NCBI RefSeq assembly: GCF_020010925.1
Contig: NZ_JAGJBZ010000002.1
Location: 2,046,001 to 2,110,000, forward strand
Direction of reading: 5' to 3'
DNA from: Streptomyces griseiscabiei
GTDB taxonomy: Bacteria > Actinomycetota > Actinomycetes > Streptomycetales > Streptomycetaceae
DNA: 64,000 bases
The translations under genes and the position numbers were made by a program. Below, piece after piece: positions 1 through 12,204 of the stretch. The notes under the pieces are model-generated. The model searched no databases. It was not told where the DNA came from and saw only the letters and a list, made by a program, of their open reading frames with translations. Position 1 is the first letter of the stretch. Every line of letters begins with the position of its first letter.

Positions 1-1230
1 GCCGAGGTCGTTGCCGCGCCCCGAGCGGTCCCGGATCGTGCCGCTGACGGCCGCCCCGTCCTCCTGCCCGTCGAACCGCCAGTAGGCGACCGTGCCGGGT
101 ATCAGCATCTTCGACGCCGGGCGGGCCGCCCGCGCGGGCACCGGCGCGAAACCGGCGAACCGCTTCTCGAAGTCGATCTCGACGGTGAACCGGTCGGCGT
201 CGCCGGAGAGTTCGCTCTCCTGCCGCTCCAGCTCGTTGAGGCCCTTCGCGGCCCGGCCCAGGATCCAGGGGGAGACCGTCTCCACGTCGATGGTGTTCCG
301 GTCCAGGTCGAAGCGGTAGAGCCGGATCATCGCCGCACCGCCGAAGTACCGGTTCTGGTAGTTCGTGAGATGCAGTTCGACATCGTTGTCAGCGCTGTTC
401 TTCCGTGTCGCGCGCCCCGCCGGCCAGTAGTGCCCGTTGAGGGTCAGGAAGATCTGGTCGTGGTCCTTGACCAGCTGGTCCCACAGCGTCTGCCCGTACG
501 AGGAGAGGGAGTCGTCCCCGTCGACCAGTTCGTGCGTGGTGAGGACGACGGGTGTTCTCGGGTGCCGGGCCAGGACGTCCTTCGCCCAGGCGAAGCCCTT
601 CGCGGAGAGCCGCCAGTCCAGGGCCAGCACCATCCACTGCCGACCGCCCGCCTCGAACAGGTGGAAGGAGTTGTAGCCGTCCGGGGAGGCACCCCCGAAC
701 GTCGGCTTCCCCTTGAACCGGGAGGGCCCGAAGGCATCCAGGTAGGGCGTCGGGCCCCGCTGGTCGTCGGTGGAGGAACGCACGTCGTGGTTGCCCGCGA
801 GGACGCTGTAGCCGACGCCCTTGCGGTCGAGGAGCCGGAAGGCCTCGCCGATCGCCGCGCACTCCTCCTTCGCGCCGTTCTGGGTGAGGTCGCCCAGGTG
901 GGAGAGGAAGACGATGTTCTCCTCCCGCCCGTGCTCCAGCAGATAGCGCAGCGACGCCTCGACGGGCTCCTTGTCGATGCTCGGCCCGTCGAAGAGGTAC
1001 TGGGTGTCGGGCATGACGGCGAGCGTGAACCGGCGGCTGTCCTGGTCCGGCCGCCATCGGTCGGCGGACGCGGCGGCGACGGGCGCCCCGGCGGCGGCCT
1101 GCGCGGCACCGGCCGCCGGGAGCACGGCCGCCGCCGCACCCATCAGCGCGGTCGCCCGCAGGAAGTTGCGTCGGCCGGCGCCGGCCTGCGGGGCCGCCCC
1201 GCCTTGGTCGTGCTCATGCGAAGTACACAC
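1..1230 (-). CDS. Exported metallophosphoesterase with C-terminal LamG-like domain (3' part beyond window)
   Basis: Calcineurin-like phosphoesterase exported by the twin-arginine route; the 3' end lies beyond the left edge, so only 410 codons are visible. I chose the GTG at 1230 because a GGAG lies five bases upstream and the frame then gives a twin-arginine signal (GRRNFL at residues 19-24) followed by an Ala-rich hydrophobic stretch. The metallophosphatase signature is clear: DTQYLF, then GDLTQN, GNHDVRS and a late GHYW. Near the visible end YWRFDG looks like the start of a laminin-G/concanavalin-like module. It is the last visible gene of the leftward sugar operon, 59 bp after the beta-galactosidase. 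The substrate is unknown; a sugar phosphate or phosphodiester outside the cell is plausible. Confidence 0.85.
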   Translation of the reverse strand, partial: MCTSHEHDQGGAAPQAGAGRRNFLRATALMGAAAAVLPAAGAAQAAAGAPVAAASADRWRPDQDSRRFTLAVMPDTQYLFDGPSIDKEPVEASLRYLLEHGREENIVFLSHLGDLTQNGAKEECAAIGEAFRLLDRKGVGYSVLAGNHDVRSSTDDQRGPTPYLDAFGPSRFKGKPTFGGASPDGYNSFHLFEAGGRQWMVLALDWRLSAKGFAWAKDVLARHPRTPVVLTTHELVDGDDSLSSYGQTLWDQLVKDHDQIFLTLNGHYWPAGRATRKNSADNDVELHLTNYQNRYFGGAAMIRLYRFDLDRNTIDVETVSPWILGRAAKGLNELERQESELSGDADRFTVEIDFEKRFAGFAPVPARAARPASKMLIPGTVAYWRFDGQEDGAAVSGTIRDRSGRGNDLG

Positions 1231-1289
1231 ATGTGCTCCGTAGGAAGGTCCGTGAGTGAAGGGGAGAAGGGGGAGGGAGGGGGGTGGGA

Positions 1290-4258
<2,969 letters not shown>

Positions 4259-4262
<4 letters not shown>

Positions 4263-5545
4263 GACCGTTCCGAAGAGAGTGGTGGGACGGGGGACAGGAC
4301 CGGCCGGGGCAGCGCCCGGCCCACCAGACCCCATGCGGGGTCCACAGGGATGCCGAGCCGGTCCAGGACGGTGGGCGCGATGTCGACGAGCGCGGGGGAG
4401 TCGAGCGGGGTGGTGCCGGGGGTGCCGACAGCCCTCGCGGCGCCGGACGAACTGCCGACGCCGGGCAGGCCGGGCAGGCCGGGGGTGTCGAGTGGGCCGG
4501 GCAGGCCGGGCTTGCGAGAAGTGTCGAGCGGGCCGGTGGCGCTGGTTGTGCTGGTGACGCCGGCTGTGTCGAACGTGCTGGGCGTGCCGACCACGCCGGT
4601 CGTGCCAGTCGTGCCAGCCACGCAAGGCCCGCCACTCGCGCCGTTCGTGCCGTCCGAGCCCGACGAGCCGTCCGCGTCGGCCCTCGGTCCGGGCCCCTCG
4701 TCCGTTCCGGACTCGTCGACCACCCCCCGCCCTCCCCTTGATCCCGCCCCCGGCTCGGCCAGGACCACGAAGACCTCCCGCTCGGCGTGGGTGTCGCCGC
4801 CGTGGCCGCCGGTGTCGAGGTGGCCGTGGTCCGTGGTGACCAGGACCGTCCAGTGCTCGTCCGCGCGGCCGGGGTCCGAGCGCCGGGTGGCGATCGCGTC
4901 CAGCAGTCGTCCGAGGTGGGCGTCCTGGGCGAGGAGGGCCCGGTCGTACGCCGGACTGAGCGGGCCCGTGGTGTGGCCGGCCTCGTCGGTGGCGCCGAAG
5001 TAGACGAACAGCACGTCCGGGTCGCCCTCGGTGAGCCAGCGCACGGCGGTACGGGCGACCAGGTGGTCCGCGCCCTCGTAACCGTCGGACTCGCCGTCGA
5101 ACCACACACGGGTGCCGACGCCGGGGCCGAGGGTGCCGCGCAGCACCAGTTCCGGCCAGGACACCGCGGCCGCCGTACGCAGACCGGGCCGCGCGGCGGC
5201 GGCCCGGCTGAGGAAGTCGGGGTGCCGGGCGTAGTCGGCGCCGGTGAAGTCGTTTCCGGTCACCCCGTGCCGGTCGGGCCACACCCCGGTCAGCACGCTC
5301 GACCAGCCGGGCCCGGAGTCGGTGTAGGCCATGGAGGTGGACGGCCCGCCCTCGGCCTGGCCGTCCGCCTCGCCGTACGGCAGCAGACTGCTGCCGTACG
5401 CGCCCGAGGCGAGCAGCCTGTGCAGTACCGGGGCCGCCGCCGGTGTCCGGGTCAGGACGTCGAAACGCAGCCCGTCCATCCCCACCACGAGCACCTTGCC
5501 GTGCTCCGGGAGCTTTCCCTCACCCACGTCCTCACCCACGCCCAC
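4259..5545 (-). CDS. Alkaline phosphatase/nucleotide pyrophosphatase family protein with low-complexity insert
   Basis: Type I phosphodiesterase/nucleotide pyrophosphatase superfamily enzyme, 428 residues. The N-terminal VLVVGMDGLR carries the first metal-binding Asp, GPGWSSVLTG supplies the nucleophile region (Ser/Thr), and later ligands are in FGATDEAGH and TTDHGHLDTGGHGG. Between the last metal motif and the closing DSPALVDIAPTVLD segment is a stretch of about 115 residues rich in Gly, Thr, Pro and Ser, with GTTGTTG and GLPG runs that look expanded. The first GTG at 5545 was chosen for its GGGAGAGG ribosome site nine bases upstream; in-frame GTGs a few codons later are alternatives. It follows the permease genes and overlaps the beta-galactosidase start. 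Confidence 0.8.
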
Positions 5546-5571
5546 GCTCGCGCACCTCTCCCGGGAGCGGT

Positions 5572-6459
5572 TCAACTGCCCTGGACCGCGCCCTCGGTGG
5601 CCCCCGCGATGAAGCCGCGCGCGAAGACCGCGAAGACGATCACCAGGGGGAGGGAGGCCATGAGCACACCGGCCATGACCATGCTGTAGTCGGTGTTGTG
5701 ACCGACGTTGAGCTGGGCCAGCTCCACCTGGAGCGTGACGTGGTCGGGGTTGGTGAGCACGATGAGAGGCCAGACGTAGTCGTTCCAGGCGCCGACGAAG
5801 GCGTAGATGGCGAGGAAGGACATCGCGGGTCTGATCATCGGCAGCGCGACGTTCCAGTACTGGCGGAAGAACCCGGCGCCGTCGATCCGGGCCGCGTCCA
5901 GCAGTTCGTCGGGCACCCCGTTCTCGATGTACTGGCGCAGCCAGAAGATGCCGAAGGCGTTGGACAGCGCGGGCCACACCAGGGCCTTGAGCATGCCGAC
6001 CCAGCCGAGCTCGGACATCAGGATGAACTGCGGCAGGACGGCCAGCTGCAGCGGCAGCATCATGAACACCAGCAGCAGGCCGAAGAGCAGCTTGCGCCCG
6101 GGGAACTCGAACTTGGCGAAGGCGAAGGCCGCCAGGGAGTCGACGAAGAGCACCAGGACCGTGGTCACGGTCGCGATGACGACCGTGTTGAGCATCGACC
6201 CGAAGAAGTCGACCGTGTTCAGCACACCCCGGATGTTCTCCAGCAGATGCGAGCCGAAGGTCAGCTTCGGCGGGCTCTTGTAGATGTCCCGGGTCGTGTT
6301 GGTCGCCATCACGATCGTCCACACGAACGGGAAGACGGAGATCACGACGGCCAGGATCAGGAAGACGTGCGGGGTCAGGCCCTTGGGGCGGCGCCGCCGC
6401 TCGGCGCCCGGGTCCGGCTTCGCGGCCGTGGCCGGTCGCGGCGTGGTGGCGGTCGTCAT
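5572..6459 (-). CDS. Sugar ABC transporter permease (MalG-type)
   Basis: Inner-membrane permease of a CUT1-family carbohydrate importer, 295 residues, with six predicted membrane helices and the cytoplasmic coupling (EAA) loop at DAARIDGAGFFRQYW. A short charged N-terminus (RRRRPKG) precedes the first helix, as in MalG homologues. The ATG at 6459 overlaps the stop codon of the partner permease by four bases (ATGA). No ATPase gene is present in the operon, so it probably uses a shared ATPase such as MsiK, which is known to energise several Streptomyces sugar importers. Confidence 0.92.
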   Translation of the reverse strand: MTTATTPRPATAAKPDPGAERRRRPKGLTPHVFLILAVVISVFPFVWTIVMATNTTRDIYKSPPKLTFGSHLLENIRGVLNTVDFFGSMLNTVVIATVTTVLVLFVDSLAAFAFAKFEFPGRKLLFGLLLVFMMLPLQLAVLPQFILMSELGWVGMLKALVWPALSNAFGIFWLRQYIENGVPDELLDAARIDGAGFFRQYWNVALPMIRPAMSFLAIYAFVGAWNDYVWPLIVLTNPDHVTLQVELAQLNVGHNTDYSMVMAGVLMASLPLVIVFAVFARGFIAGATEGAVQGS

Positions 6460-7463
6460 GACTTCCTCCCTCGTTGCACGATCCGCCAGTTGATGACGAC
6501 GAGCACGATGATCAGTACGAAGAAGGCCCAGACGATGGCCGCGCCGTAGCCGTAGTCGTTGTCGAGGAAGGCCGACTGGTAGAAGTACAGCAGTGTGGTC
6601 AGGCCCGCCTGTCCGGGACCGCCGAGGTTCTGGTTGGCGGCGTTGCTGGCGAAGAGGACCTGGGGTTCGCTGAAGCTCTGCAGACCGTTGATGGTCGAGA
6701 TGACGACGGTGAACAGGATGATCGGCCGCATGATCGGAATGGTGATCTGGAAGAACGTGCGGATCGGTCCGGCGCCGTCCATCTTGGCCGCCTCGTAGAC
6801 CGACTGCGGGATGGCCTGGAGGCCGGCCAGATAGATGATCATGTTGTAGCCGGTCCACATCCAGGTCATCAGCAGCGCGATGACCACCTTGATCAGCCAT
6901 GGATCGCTCAGCCACGGCACGGGTGAGATGCCGACCGTGCCCAGGATCGCGTTGACCAGACCGAAGTCGTTGCTGAACACCGCGCCGAAGAAGATCGCGA
7001 CGGCGACGATCGACGTCACGTTCGGGACGTAGAGGGCGATGCGGTAGAAGCCCTTGAAGCGGCGCACCGAGTGCAGCAGCGTCGCGAGGACCAGGGCGCC
7101 GAAGAGGGTGGGCACGGTCGACAGCACCCAGATGACCAGGGTGTTGCGGATCGACAGCCAGAAGACCGGGTCGCTCCAGAGGAACTCGAACTGCTGGAGG
7201 CCCACGAACTGCTTGGTGCCCAGGCCGTCGTAGCGCTGGAACGCCAGATACAGCGAGTAGAAGACGGGGACGAACGAGAAGACGAGGAAGACCAGATAGA
7301 AGGGCGAGATCGCCAGGTACTGCCGCCAGTACGACAGCACCCCGCGACGTGTGGGCCGCACGGCGCCCGCGGGCGGGGTGCGCCGCGGGCGGAAGCGGGC
7401 CGGGCCCGGCCCGCCACGGTGCTTGTGCACCGTGGCGGAGCCGGTGACCGGAGGTGATGACAC
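6456..7463 (-). CDS. Sugar ABC transporter permease (MalF-type)
   Basis: First permease of the carbohydrate importer, 335 residues. After a basic, Pro-rich N-terminus of about 45 residues, six hydrophobic helices follow, and the coupling loop reads EAAKMDGAGPIRTFF. It lies a single base after the stop-to-start junction with the substrate-binding protein gene (7465) and overlaps the next permease by four bases, so all three are one transcription unit. It should form a heterodimeric channel with the 5572-6459 product and receive sugar from the lipoprotein encoded just upstream. Confidence 0.92.
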   Translation of the reverse strand: MSSPPVTGSATVHKHRGGPGPARFRPRRTPPAGAVRPTRRGVLSYWRQYLAISPFYLVFLVFSFVPVFYSLYLAFQRYDGLGTKQFVGLQQFEFLWSDPVFWLSIRNTLVIWVLSTVPTLFGALVLATLLHSVRRFKGFYRIALYVPNVTSIVAVAIFFGAVFSNDFGLVNAILGTVGISPVPWLSDPWLIKVVIALLMTWMWTGYNMIIYLAGLQAIPQSVYEAAKMDGAGPIRTFFQITIPIMRPIILFTVVISTINGLQSFSEPQVLFASNAANQNLGGPGQAGLTTLLYFYQSAFLDNDYGYGAAIVWAFFVLIIVLVVINWRIVQRGRKS

Positions 7464-7464
7464 C

Positions 7465-8745
7465 TCAGTTCACCCCCTGTCGCCTGGCGATCTGCTTGGC
7501 CTGCGAGACCGCGTCCTTCCAGGCGTCGTCGGGCTTCTTGCCCTTGGCCTCGATGCTGGTCAGCTCGGCCATGAAGGGGGCCATCACGGCGGAGTCGGCG
7601 GGCGCCTCGTAGCTGACCGGGATCGCCTCGGCGGCCGGGCCGAAGACCTCGATGATCTTCTGCCCGCCGAAGAAGGCGTCGGGGCCCGTCATGGCCGGCA
7701 TCGCGTACGTCTCCGGGGAGGCGGGGAAGATCGCGGCGTCGGTGAAGCTCTTGGCGTTGTTCTCCGGGCTGAGGATCCAGCTGATGATCTTGAACGCCTC
7801 TTCGGGGTTGCGGCACTGCTTGGGCAGCGTCAGGTAGGAGCCGCCCTGGTTGGCCGGTCCGCCCGGGGTCGCGGTGACCCGCCACTTGCCCTTGGTGTTC
7901 GGTGCGGCCGACTCGATGTCCAGTGCGTGCCAGGCGGCGCCGACCTCGGTGGTCAGGCTCTTGCCGACGGCCGCGTTCCAGCTCTGGTCGTTGATCTTGG
8001 CGTCGATGCCGAGCGTGTAGGCGCGGACCGCGTGGTCCCACGCGGCGCGGATGTGGTCCTGGTCGCCGATGAAGTGGTTGTCCTGGTCGATGAACCGCTT
8101 GGTGCCCTGGCCGACCGCGATGCTGAACACCGATCCCATGTTGTTGATGAGGAAGGTGCCGGGCAGCGCCTTCTTCAGCTCGGTGCCGAGCGCGAAGTAG
8201 TCGTCCCAGGTCTTCGCCTCTGCGGCGACCTTCGCCGGGTCGGAGGGCAGCCCCGCCTTCTCGAACTGGTCCGCGCGGTAGAAGAGCGCGGTGGGGCCGA
8301 TGTCGATCGGGAAGCCGACCTGCTTGCCGTCCTCGGTCTGGGCGAGCTTGGTCTTCCACTCCAGGTACTGCGAGGAGATCTTCTTGAAGCCCAGGTCGTT
8401 CAGGTCGAGGAAGCGGTCGGCGTTGGGCAGGAAGGAGGCGATGTCCTCGCCCTTGATCCCGGTGATGTCCGGCACGGAGGAGCCGCCGGCCGCGAGGGTG
8501 GTGGTCAGCTTCTGCTTGAAGTCGCCGCCGATGGAGGAACTGGTCAGCTTGATCTGGCTCTTGAAGTGCGTCTTGGCCTCGGCGACCACCTTGTCGCTGA
8601 GGGCGCCGCCCCAGTACCACAGGGTGAGGTTCTTGCCGTTCTTGGTGCCGCCGGAATCCGAGCCGCCGCCACAGGCGACGGTCAGTCCGGAGGCCGCCGC
8701 GGTGAACACGGCAGCCTGGAGGAAGCCTCTACGAGAAAGGTCCAC
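7465..8745 (-). CDS. Extracellular sugar-binding lipoprotein of ABC transporter
   Basis: Family 1 solute-binding protein, 426 residues, anchored outside the membrane. The GTG start at 8745 follows an AGGAGTG ribosome site. The N-terminus combines a twin-arginine-like SRRGFLQ with a lipobox TVAC whose Cys would be lipidated; a Gly/Ser linker follows. The mature part has the usual SBP_bac_1 pattern: LTLWYWGG near the start and a C-terminal helical segment after VIDQ-like regions. It sits between the kinase gene and the permeases. The ligand is not evident; the downstream beta-galactosidase suggests a galactose-containing oligosaccharide. Confidence 0.92.
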   Translation of the reverse strand: MDLSRRGFLQAAVFTAAASGLTVACGGGSDSGGTKNGKNLTLWYWGGALSDKVVAEAKTHFKSQIKLTSSSIGGDFKQKLTTTLAAGGSSVPDITGIKGEDIASFLPNADRFLDLNDLGFKKISSQYLEWKTKLAQTEDGKQVGFPIDIGPTALFYRADQFEKAGLPSDPAKVAAEAKTWDDYFALGTELKKALPGTFLINNMGSVFSIAVGQGTKRFIDQDNHFIGDQDHIRAAWDHAVRAYTLGIDAKINDQSWNAAVGKSLTTEVGAAWHALDIESAAPNTKGKWRVTATPGGPANQGGSYLTLPKQCRNPEEAFKIISWILSPENNAKSFTDAAIFPASPETYAMPAMTGPDAFFGGQKIIEVFGPAAEAIPVSYEAPADSAVMAPFMAELTSIEAKGKKPDDAWKDAVSQAKQIARRQGVN

Positions 8746-8799
8746 GGGTCACTCCTGTTGTTCCTGTTCGTGGTACTTCGGGGCTGTGGTGCGGGGGGT

Positions 8800-9843
8800 C
8801 TAGTGGGGCCGGGCGGGCGGGGTGACCGGGGCGTGGCGCACCGGTGGTCCGACGTCGGCGGGGATGCGGTCCGCGAGGAAGCCGTACGCCTTCCGCAGAC
8901 CGGGGTCGGTCAGCGAGCGCCACCAGCGGTCGACGCCGTACCAGCCGGGCGCGGCCAGGCCTCCGCCGTGGTGGCCCACGGAGAGTCCGGCGGCGAGGAC
9001 GGCGAACCGCAGCCGCTCCGCCAGCGGCCAGCCGCCGAGGGAGGCGGCGACGAAGCTCGCGCCGAAGACGTCGCCGGCGCCCGTCGCGTCGAGCACGTCG
9101 ACGTCCAGGGCCGGGACCTCCGCGTACTCGCCGGTCGTCTGGTCCACCGCGACCGCGCCCTCGCCGCCGCGGGTGACCACGGCCACCGGCACCAGCTCGC
9201 TGAGCGTGCCGAGCGCGGCGACCGCGCTGTCGGTGCGGGTGTACGCCATCGCCTCGGTCTCGTTGGGGAGGAAGGCGTGGCACAGGGCGAGTTGGTCGAG
9301 CAGGTCGCGGGACCAGCGCTGGGTGGGGTCCCAGCCGACGTCGGCGTAGATGTGCGTGCCGTTCGCGGCGGCCTTGGCGAGCCACTCGCGCGGCTCGGCC
9401 TCGATGTGCACGAGCGCCGTGCGCGACTCGGGCGGGTCGCCCATGAGCACGTCCTGCGAGTACGGCGGTTCCTGGCCGTGGGTGACCAGGGCCCGGTCGT
9501 GGCCGTGTGCCAGGGAGACGGTGACGGGGGTGTGCCAGCCGTCGGCGGTGCGCGAGAGGGAGAGGTCGACGCCCTCCTGGCCGGCGAGGACCTCACGGCA
9601 GTACGCGCCGTAGTAGTCGTCGCCGAAGACCGTGGCCAGGGAGGTCCGCAGGCCGAAACGGGCGGCGGCGACCGCCAGGTTGGCGATGCCGCCCGGGCCG
9701 CAGCCCATGCCGTCGGTCCAGATCTCCTCGCCGGGGGTGGGCGGCTTTCCCAGCCCCGTGAGCACGAGGTCGTAGAAGAGCAGCCCGGTCAGCAGCACGT
9801 CGGGCCGGTCGTCGTCCACGCGCGCACCCTCTCGTCGAGACAT
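8800..9843 (-). CDS. PfkB-family carbohydrate kinase
   Basis: Ribokinase-like sugar kinase, 347 residues. The N-terminal substrate-binding part contains GPGGIANLAVAAARFG, and the C-terminal ATP site carries the PfkB signature DATGAGDVFG, whose last Asp is the catalytic base. The ATG at 9843 has GAAGGG six bases upstream; a GTG seven codons earlier (9864) has no better ribosome site. It is the first gene of the leftward operon, divergent from the DeoR regulator. It may phosphorylate the monosaccharide released by the glycosidases; the exact sugar (fructose, tagatose, adenosine-like) is not readable from sequence. Confidence 0.88.
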   Translation of the reverse strand: MSRREGARVDDDRPDVLLTGLLFYDLVLTGLGKPPTPGEEIWTDGMGCGPGGIANLAVAAARFGLRTSLATVFGDDYYGAYCREVLAGQEGVDLSLSRTADGWHTPVTVSLAHGHDRALVTHGQEPPYSQDVLMGDPPESRTALVHIEAEPREWLAKAAANGTHIYADVGWDPTQRWSRDLLDQLALCHAFLPNETEAMAYTRTDSAVAALGTLSELVPVAVVTRGGEGAVAVDQTTGEYAEVPALDVDVLDATGAGDVFGASFVAASLGGWPLAERLRFAVLAAGLSVGHHGGGLAAPGWYGVDRWWRSLTDPGLRKAYGFLADRIPADVGPPVRHAPVTPPARPH

Positions 9844-9851
9844 GCGAAGCC

Positions 9852-9880
9852 CTTCGAAGATCACTCTTCAAAAGTCTTCA
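9852..9880. promoter_or_regulatory. Candidate DeoR operator in the kinase/deoR divergent region
   Basis: The 115-bp gap between the kinase start and the DeoR gene holds TCTTCA twice, at 9865-9870 and 9875-9880, exactly one helical turn apart. A palindromic CTTCGAAG (9852-9859) lies beside them and overlaps the ribosome site of the kinase gene. DeoR-family proteins often bind short direct repeats, so this is a reasonable operator candidate, but it is inferred only from position and pattern. Confidence 0.4.
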
Positions 9881-9958
9881 ATTTCGGTGCACAGATCGTG
9901 CGCGCCTCCGGGAAGTTTGGCAAGAGTCGAGCAGAAGTGAGCATGGATTTGATTGGGA

Positions 9959-10729
9959 ATGACGAGTACTGTTCAGCGCGTGCTGGCAGAGCGACGACAC
10001 CAACTCATCCTGCGGGCCCTGAGATCAGGGGGTCCGGCGGCAGTCACCGACCTGTCCGAACAGCTCGGTGTGAGCCCCGCCACCATCCGGCGTGACCTCG
10101 TCCGGCTGGAGGAGGAGGGGCTGCTCACCCGTGTGCACGGCGGCGCCGTCGTCGACGAGGGGGATCAGCCCTTCGCCGAGGTCGCCGAGGTACGGGTGGC
10201 CGAGAAGGACGCGATAGCGGCGAAGGCCGCCTCGATGGTCCACGACGGCCAGTCCGTGCTCCTCGACATCGGGACCACCGCCTTCCGGCTGGCCCGGCAG
10301 CTGCACGGCCGCCGGCTCACCGTGATCACCAGCAATCTGGTGGTCTACGAGGAGCTGGCCGACGACGAGGGCATCGAACTGGTGCTGCTCGGCGGCATGG
10401 TCCGCCGTGAGTACCGTTCCCTCGTCGGCTTCCTCACCGAGGACAACCTCCGTCAACTGCACGCCGACTGGCTCTTCCTCGGTACGAGTGGAGTGCGCCC
10501 CGGCGGACAGGTGATGGACACGACCGTCGTCGAGGTCCCCGTCAAACGCGCGATGATCAGGGCGAGCGACAAGGTCGTCCTGCTCGCCGACTCCGCGAAG
10601 TTCCCCGGCACGGGCATGGCGAAGGTCTGCGGACCCGGGGAACTCGACGTGGTCGTGACCAACGGGTCGGTGGACGCGGGCACCCGGTCGTCGTTCGAGG
10701 ACGCGGGGGTCGAAGTGGTCACCGTATGA
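9959..10729 (+). CDS. DeoR/GlpR-family transcriptional regulator
   Basis: Sugar-phosphate-responsive regulator, 256 residues. The N-terminal winged helix has the family pattern (VTDLSEQLGVSPATIRRDL, then GLLTRVHGGAV), and the C-terminal sensor domain shows DIGTTA, VITSN and LLGG motifs of the DeoRC fold that binds phosphosugars. ATG 9959 was selected; a TTG two codons earlier and weak ribosome-site complementarity leave the start open, and leaderless translation is possible. It is divergent from the kinase-transport operon and is followed 93 bp later by the GH4 gene, so it probably controls both directions. Confidence 0.9.
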   Translation: MTSTVQRVLAERRHQLILRALRSGGPAAVTDLSEQLGVSPATIRRDLVRLEEEGLLTRVHGGAVVDEGDQPFAEVAEVRVAEKDAIAAKAASMVHDGQSVLLDIGTTAFRLARQLHGRRLTVITSNLVVYEELADDEGIELVLLGGMVRREYRSLVGFLTEDNLRQLHADWLFLGTSGVRPGGQVMDTTVVEVPVKRAMIRASDKVVLLADSAKFPGTGMAKVCGPGELDVVVTNGSVDAGTRSSFEDAGVEVVTV

Positions 10730-10822
10730 CCGCCCCCGGAAGGGGAGGACTGACACGTGTCGGACGGTCCGCAGGGTCCGCACGGCCCGCACACATGCAC
10801 GATCGGCAAAGGTGGTAGTTGA

Positions 10823-12163
10823 GTGAAGCTGACGATTCTGGGCGGCGGAGGATTCCGTGTGCCCCTCGTGTACGGGGCGCTCCTCGGGGACCGCGCCGAG
10901 GGCCGGGTCACCCATGTCGTCCTGCACGACCTGGACGCCGAACGGCTCTCCGCCGTCACCCGGGTCCTCGCCGAGCAGGCCGCGAGCGTCCCGGGCGCCC
11001 CCGAGGTGGCCGCCACCACCGACCTCGACGAGGCCATCACCGGCGCCGACTTCATCTTCTCCGCGATCCGCGTCGGCGGCCTGGAGGGCCGCGCGAACGA
11101 CGAGCGGGTGGCCCTCGACGAGGGCGTCCTCGGGCAGGAGACCGTCGGCGCCGGCGGTGTCGCCTACGGTCTGCGCACGGTCCCCGTCGCCGTGGACATC
11201 GCCCGGCGCGTGGCCCGCCTCGCCCCCGACGCCTGGCTCATCAACTTCACCAACCCGGCCGGACTCGTCACCGAGGCCATGTCCCGCCACCTCGGCGACC
11301 GTGTGATCGGCATCTGCGACTCACCCGTCGGCCTCGGCCGCCGCATCGCCCGCGTCCTCGGAGCGGCCAAGCCCGCCGAGGCCTGGATCGACTACGTCGG
11401 CCTCAACCACCTCGGCTGGGTCCGCGGTCTGCACATCGCCGGCCGCGACGAACTGCCGCGCCTCCTCGCCGACCGCGACCTGCTCGGCTCCTTCGAGGAG
11501 GGCAAGCTCTTCGGCGTCGACTGGCTGCAGTCCCTCGGCGCGATCCCCAACGAGTATCTGCACTACTACTACTTCAACCGCGAGGCCGTCCGCGCCTACC
11601 AGGCGGTCGACAAGACCCGCGGCGCCTTCCTCAAGGACCAGCAGGCCCACTTCTACGAGGAGATGCGCCGCCCCGACGCCCACGCCCTCAAGGCATGGGA
11701 CCGCACCCGCGCCGAGCGCGAGGCCACCTACATGTCGGAGAACCGGGAGACGGCCGGCGCCGGCGAACGCGACGCCGACGACCTCTCCGGCGGCTACGAG
11801 AAGGTCGCCCTCGCCCTGATGCGGGCCATCGCCCGCGACGAGCGCACCACCCTCATCCTCAACGTCCGCAACAAGGGCACCCTCGCCGCCCTCGACACCG
11901 AGGCCGTCATCGAGGTGCCCTGCCTGGTCGACGCCAACGGCGCCCACCCGGTCTCCGTCGCCCCCCTGCCCGACCACGCCACCGGCCTGGTCTGCGCGGT
12001 CAAGGCCGTCGAGCGCGAAGTCCTGGCCGCCGCCGAGGCGGGTTCCCGCAACGCCGCGGTGAAGGCCTTCGCCCTGCACCCGCTGGTCGACTCGGTCAAC
12101 GTCGCACGCCGTCTGGTCGAGGGCTACACGGCCGTGCACCCTGGCCTGGGCTACCTGAAGTAG
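10823..12163 (+). CDS. Family 4 glycoside hydrolase (6-phospho-beta-glucosidase/alpha-galactosidase type)
   Basis: NAD+- and Mn2+-dependent glycosidase, 446 residues, working by oxidation-elimination rather than classical hydrolysis. The N-terminal Rossmann motif is ILGGGGFRVP; INFTNPAG follows, and the metal ligands are expected in GICDSPVG (Cys) and GLNHLGW (His). The GTG at 10823 has AAAGGTGG upstream. Family 4 includes 6-phospho-beta-glucosidases, alpha-galactosidases and alpha-glucuronidases. The nearby kinase fits a phosphorylated substrate, but no PTS gene is present. Together with the downstream mannosidase it appears to be the second arm of the glycan-use locus. Confidence 0.88.
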   Translation: MKLTILGGGGFRVPLVYGALLGDRAEGRVTHVVLHDLDAERLSAVTRVLAEQAASVPGAPEVAATTDLDEAITGADFIFSAIRVGGLEGRANDERVALDEGVLGQETVGAGGVAYGLRTVPVAVDIARRVARLAPDAWLINFTNPAGLVTEAMSRHLGDRVIGICDSPVGLGRRIARVLGAAKPAEAWIDYVGLNHLGWVRGLHIAGRDELPRLLADRDLLGSFEEGKLFGVDWLQSLGAIPNEYLHYYYFNREAVRAYQAVDKTRGAFLKDQQAHFYEEMRRPDAHALKAWDRTRAEREATYMSENRETAGAGERDADDLSGGYEKVALALMRAIARDERTTLILNVRNKGTLAALDTEAVIEVPCLVDANGAHPVSVAPLPDHATGLVCAVKAVEREVLAAAEAGSRNAAVKAFALHPLVDSVNVARRLVEGYTAVHPGLGYLK

Positions 12164-12174
12164 GCTCCCGCCCA

Positions 12175-12186
12175 GAAAGCGCTTTC
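12175..12186. promoter_or_regulatory. LacI/cre-type palindrome GAAAGCGCTTTC
   Basis: Perfect 12-bp palindrome centred on CG, twelve bases after the GH4 stop codon and 128 bp before the alpha-mannosidase start. It has the form of LacI-family and cre operators (centre AGCGCT or AACGTT). No LacI gene is in the window, so the binding protein would be encoded elsewhere. It suggests separate control of the mannosidase gene. Confidence 0.55.
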
Positions 12187-12204
12187 CGACCCGTCCTCCC
12201 CTCG

